The notes under the pieces were generated by a model. That model did no database searches. It was not told the DNA's origin and saw only the letters and a program-made list of their open reading frames with translations. Both the position numbers and the translations under genes were made by a program. Positions 6,852-7,758 of a stretch of 7,758 nucleotides of DNA are shown here, in pieces. Each line of letters begins with the position of its first letter. Position 1 is the stretch's first letter. Source of the stretch: Methylophilaceae bacterium. GTDB lineage: Bacteria > Pseudomonadota > Gammaproteobacteria > Burkholderiales > Methylophilaceae. Where the stretch lies: assembly GCA_025362115.1 (NCBI GenBank), contig JANYIK010000155.1, positions 1-7,758 on the forward strand. The letters are read 5' to 3'.

Positions 6852-6879
6852 ATGATACTACTAATAGATACTACGTCAA
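6852..6879 (-). promoter_or_regulatory. hicA promoter, probably giving a leaderless transcript
   Basis: Minus-strand TTGACG (6874-6879), a 16-bp spacer, then TATCAT (6852-6857): five of six consensus bases in each box, the best promoter match in the window. The -10 ends six bases before the hicA ATG, placing the transcript start at or one base before the start codon. It lies entirely within the 42-base gap after cysG, so the module need not rely on read-through. Confidence 0.65.
6854..6874 (-). promoter_or_regulatory. Direct-repeat operator candidate for HicB
   Basis: GTAGTATC occurs twice on the minus strand, at 6874-6867 and 6861-6854, separated by TATTA, a 13-bp period. The copies fill the spacer and overlap the -10 box of the hicA promoter, where a bound ribbon-helix-helix protein would block RNA polymerase. 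Autorepression by HicB is known for the family; that this repeat is the site is inference. Confidence 0.55.
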
Positions 6880-6887
6880 GCATGATT

Positions 6888-7758
6888 TTAACTTGGCTCA
6901 AACCATGCCAGTTTTTCTCTCAGCCTAACCACTTCGCCCACAATTGTAATCGTGGGCGCTTTGAACTCGGCGGTTTTTACCTTATCGGCCAGATCTGCCA
7001 GTGTCGCCGCCATGACCTTTTGTTGCCGCGTCGTGCCTTGCTGTACCACGGCGGCAGGCCAATCGGCGGGTAGGCCGTGTTTAATCAGTTGCTGACAGAT
7101 TTCCGCCAATCCGGTCAGTCCCATGTAGATGACCACGGTCTGTTGCGGTCGGGTAAGTGCCATCCAGTCCAAATCCACGGAATCATCGCGCAGGTGGCCG
7201 GTAGTGAATACCACGGACTGGGCATAGTCGCGGTGGGTTAACGGTATGCCCGCGTAGCTGGCGACACCATTAGCAGCGGATATGCCGGGCACGACCTGGA
7301 ACGGGATGCCATGTTCCGCCAGCGTTTCGATCTCTTCGCCGCCGCGCCCGAAGATGAACGGGTCACCACCCTTGAGCCTGAGTACTCTTTTACCTTCCAG
7401 CGCCAGCCGAACTAATAAATCGTTGATGCCTTCCTGCGGCATGGTGTGGTCGGCGCGTTTTTTACCGACGTAGATGCGTTCGGCATCGCGCCGTACCAGC
7501 TCCATCACGCCTTCGGATACCAGATTGTCGTACAACACTACGTCGGCTTTTTGCATCAGCCTGAGAGCCCTGAACGTCAGCAGGTCAGGGTCTCCGGGGC
7601 CTGCGCCCACCAGATAGACCTCGCCGGTGGTAGCAGGCTTGGCAGTATCAAGCTCGTATTGCAGGCGCTGATGAGCCAGCTCTTCACGCCCAGCCAGCAT
7701 GTCTTCACCGATGGCGCCCTCGAACACGTTCTCCCAGAAAGCGCGTCGCGGTAGGCCT
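6888..7758 (-). CDS. cysG: Siroheme synthase CysG, C-terminal methyltransferase part (5' end beyond right edge)
   Basis: About 290 residues are in the window and the frame is open to the right edge. The first visible residues, GLPRRAFWENVFEGAIGEDM, are the helical dimerisation region found before the methyltransferase domain in full-length CysG, so this is not a stand-alone CobA. The SUMT domain follows: VYLVGAGPGDPDLLT (S-adenosylmethionine loop), VLRLKGGDPFIFGRGGEE, VPGISAANGVASYAGIPLTHRDYA, VVIYMGLTGL, and the end LREKLAWFEPS, close to the end of E. coli CysG. It makes precorrin-2 from uroporphyrinogen III; the missing N-terminal part would carry the NAD-dependent dehydrogenase and ferrochelatase that finish siroheme, the cofactor of sulfite and nitrite reductases. 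An in-frame GTG at 7727 is internal and not the start. No terminator is seen between its stop codon and hicA. Confidence 0.93.
   Translation of the reverse strand, partial: GLPRRAFWENVFEGAIGEDMLAGREELAHQRLQYELDTAKPATTGEVYLVGAGPGDPDLLTFRALRLMQKADVVLYDNLVSEGVMELVRRDAERIYVGKKRADHTMPQEGINDLLVRLALEGKRVLRLKGGDPFIFGRGGEEIETLAEHGIPFQVVPGISAANGVASYAGIPLTHRDYAQSVVFTTGHLRDDSVDLDWMALTRPQQTVVIYMGLTGLAEICQQLIKHGLPADWPAAVVQQGTTRQQKVMAATLADLADKVKTAEFKAPTITIVGEVVRLREKLAWFEPS

Noticed and set aside
5835..6887. Mobile-element borders (terminal inverted repeats, target duplications or att sites) around the hicAB module
   Set aside because: I looked for matching short repeats near both ends and saw none. GC is lower in the two-TM gene than in ybiB, but a sampled kup line (2221-2280, 42%) is just as low, so composition alone does not prove transfer.
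7725..7727. GTG at 7727 as the start of a stand-alone CobA methyltransferase
   Set aside because: The frame continues upstream with RRAFWEN, the CysG dimerisation region, so the gene is longer and enters from the right edge.

Overview
The window reads as chromosomal DNA of a proteobacterium, most likely a betaproteobacterium (Nitrosomonadales-like is my tentative guess). The basis is the character of the DapD, Kup, XseA, YbiB and CysG proteins, the TAGAAT-type -10 elements, and an intergenic repeat of the TTCGTCCTGAG...ATCGAAGGGTGAGCGG kind. No rRNA, tRNA, CRISPR array, transposase or phage gene is visible. No stretch over 300 bases lacks a gene; the longest gap is the 179-bp divergent region between xseA and ybiB.

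Left part (1-4731, all on the minus strand). Read in the direction of transcription, it holds xseA (exonuclease VII large subunit), kup (low-affinity K+ uptake), a small secreted two-EF-hand protein, and an M48 zinc-protease lipoprotein. A clear intrinsic terminator (326-357) follows, and then the start of dapD (lysine/diaminopimelate synthesis), which runs off the left edge. The gaps are 30-86 bases, so a loose operon is possible, but kup and dapD each have a plausible TAGAAT promoter of their own.

Middle (4732-5834). A 107-bp composite palindromic repeat fills most of the space between divergent xseA and ybiB. Both genes carry TACAAT exactly six bases before the ATG, as expected for leaderless or nearly leaderless transcripts. 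ybiB encodes a nucleic-acid-binding TrpD2-type protein.

Right part (5818-7758, minus strand). cysG (siroheme synthase) enters from the right edge. Between cysG and ybiB lies a compact three-gene accessory module: hicA toxin, hicB antitoxin (overlapping by ATGA), and a small protein with two membrane helices that resembles SLATT-type defence effectors. The module has its own strong promoter containing an 8-bp direct repeat, a good candidate operator for the HicB ribbon-helix-helix domain. Its last gene ends inside the 3' end of ybiB. This module is the most interesting part of the window: a toxin-antitoxin pair with an appended candidate membrane effector, and a HicA variant without the usual active-site histidine position.
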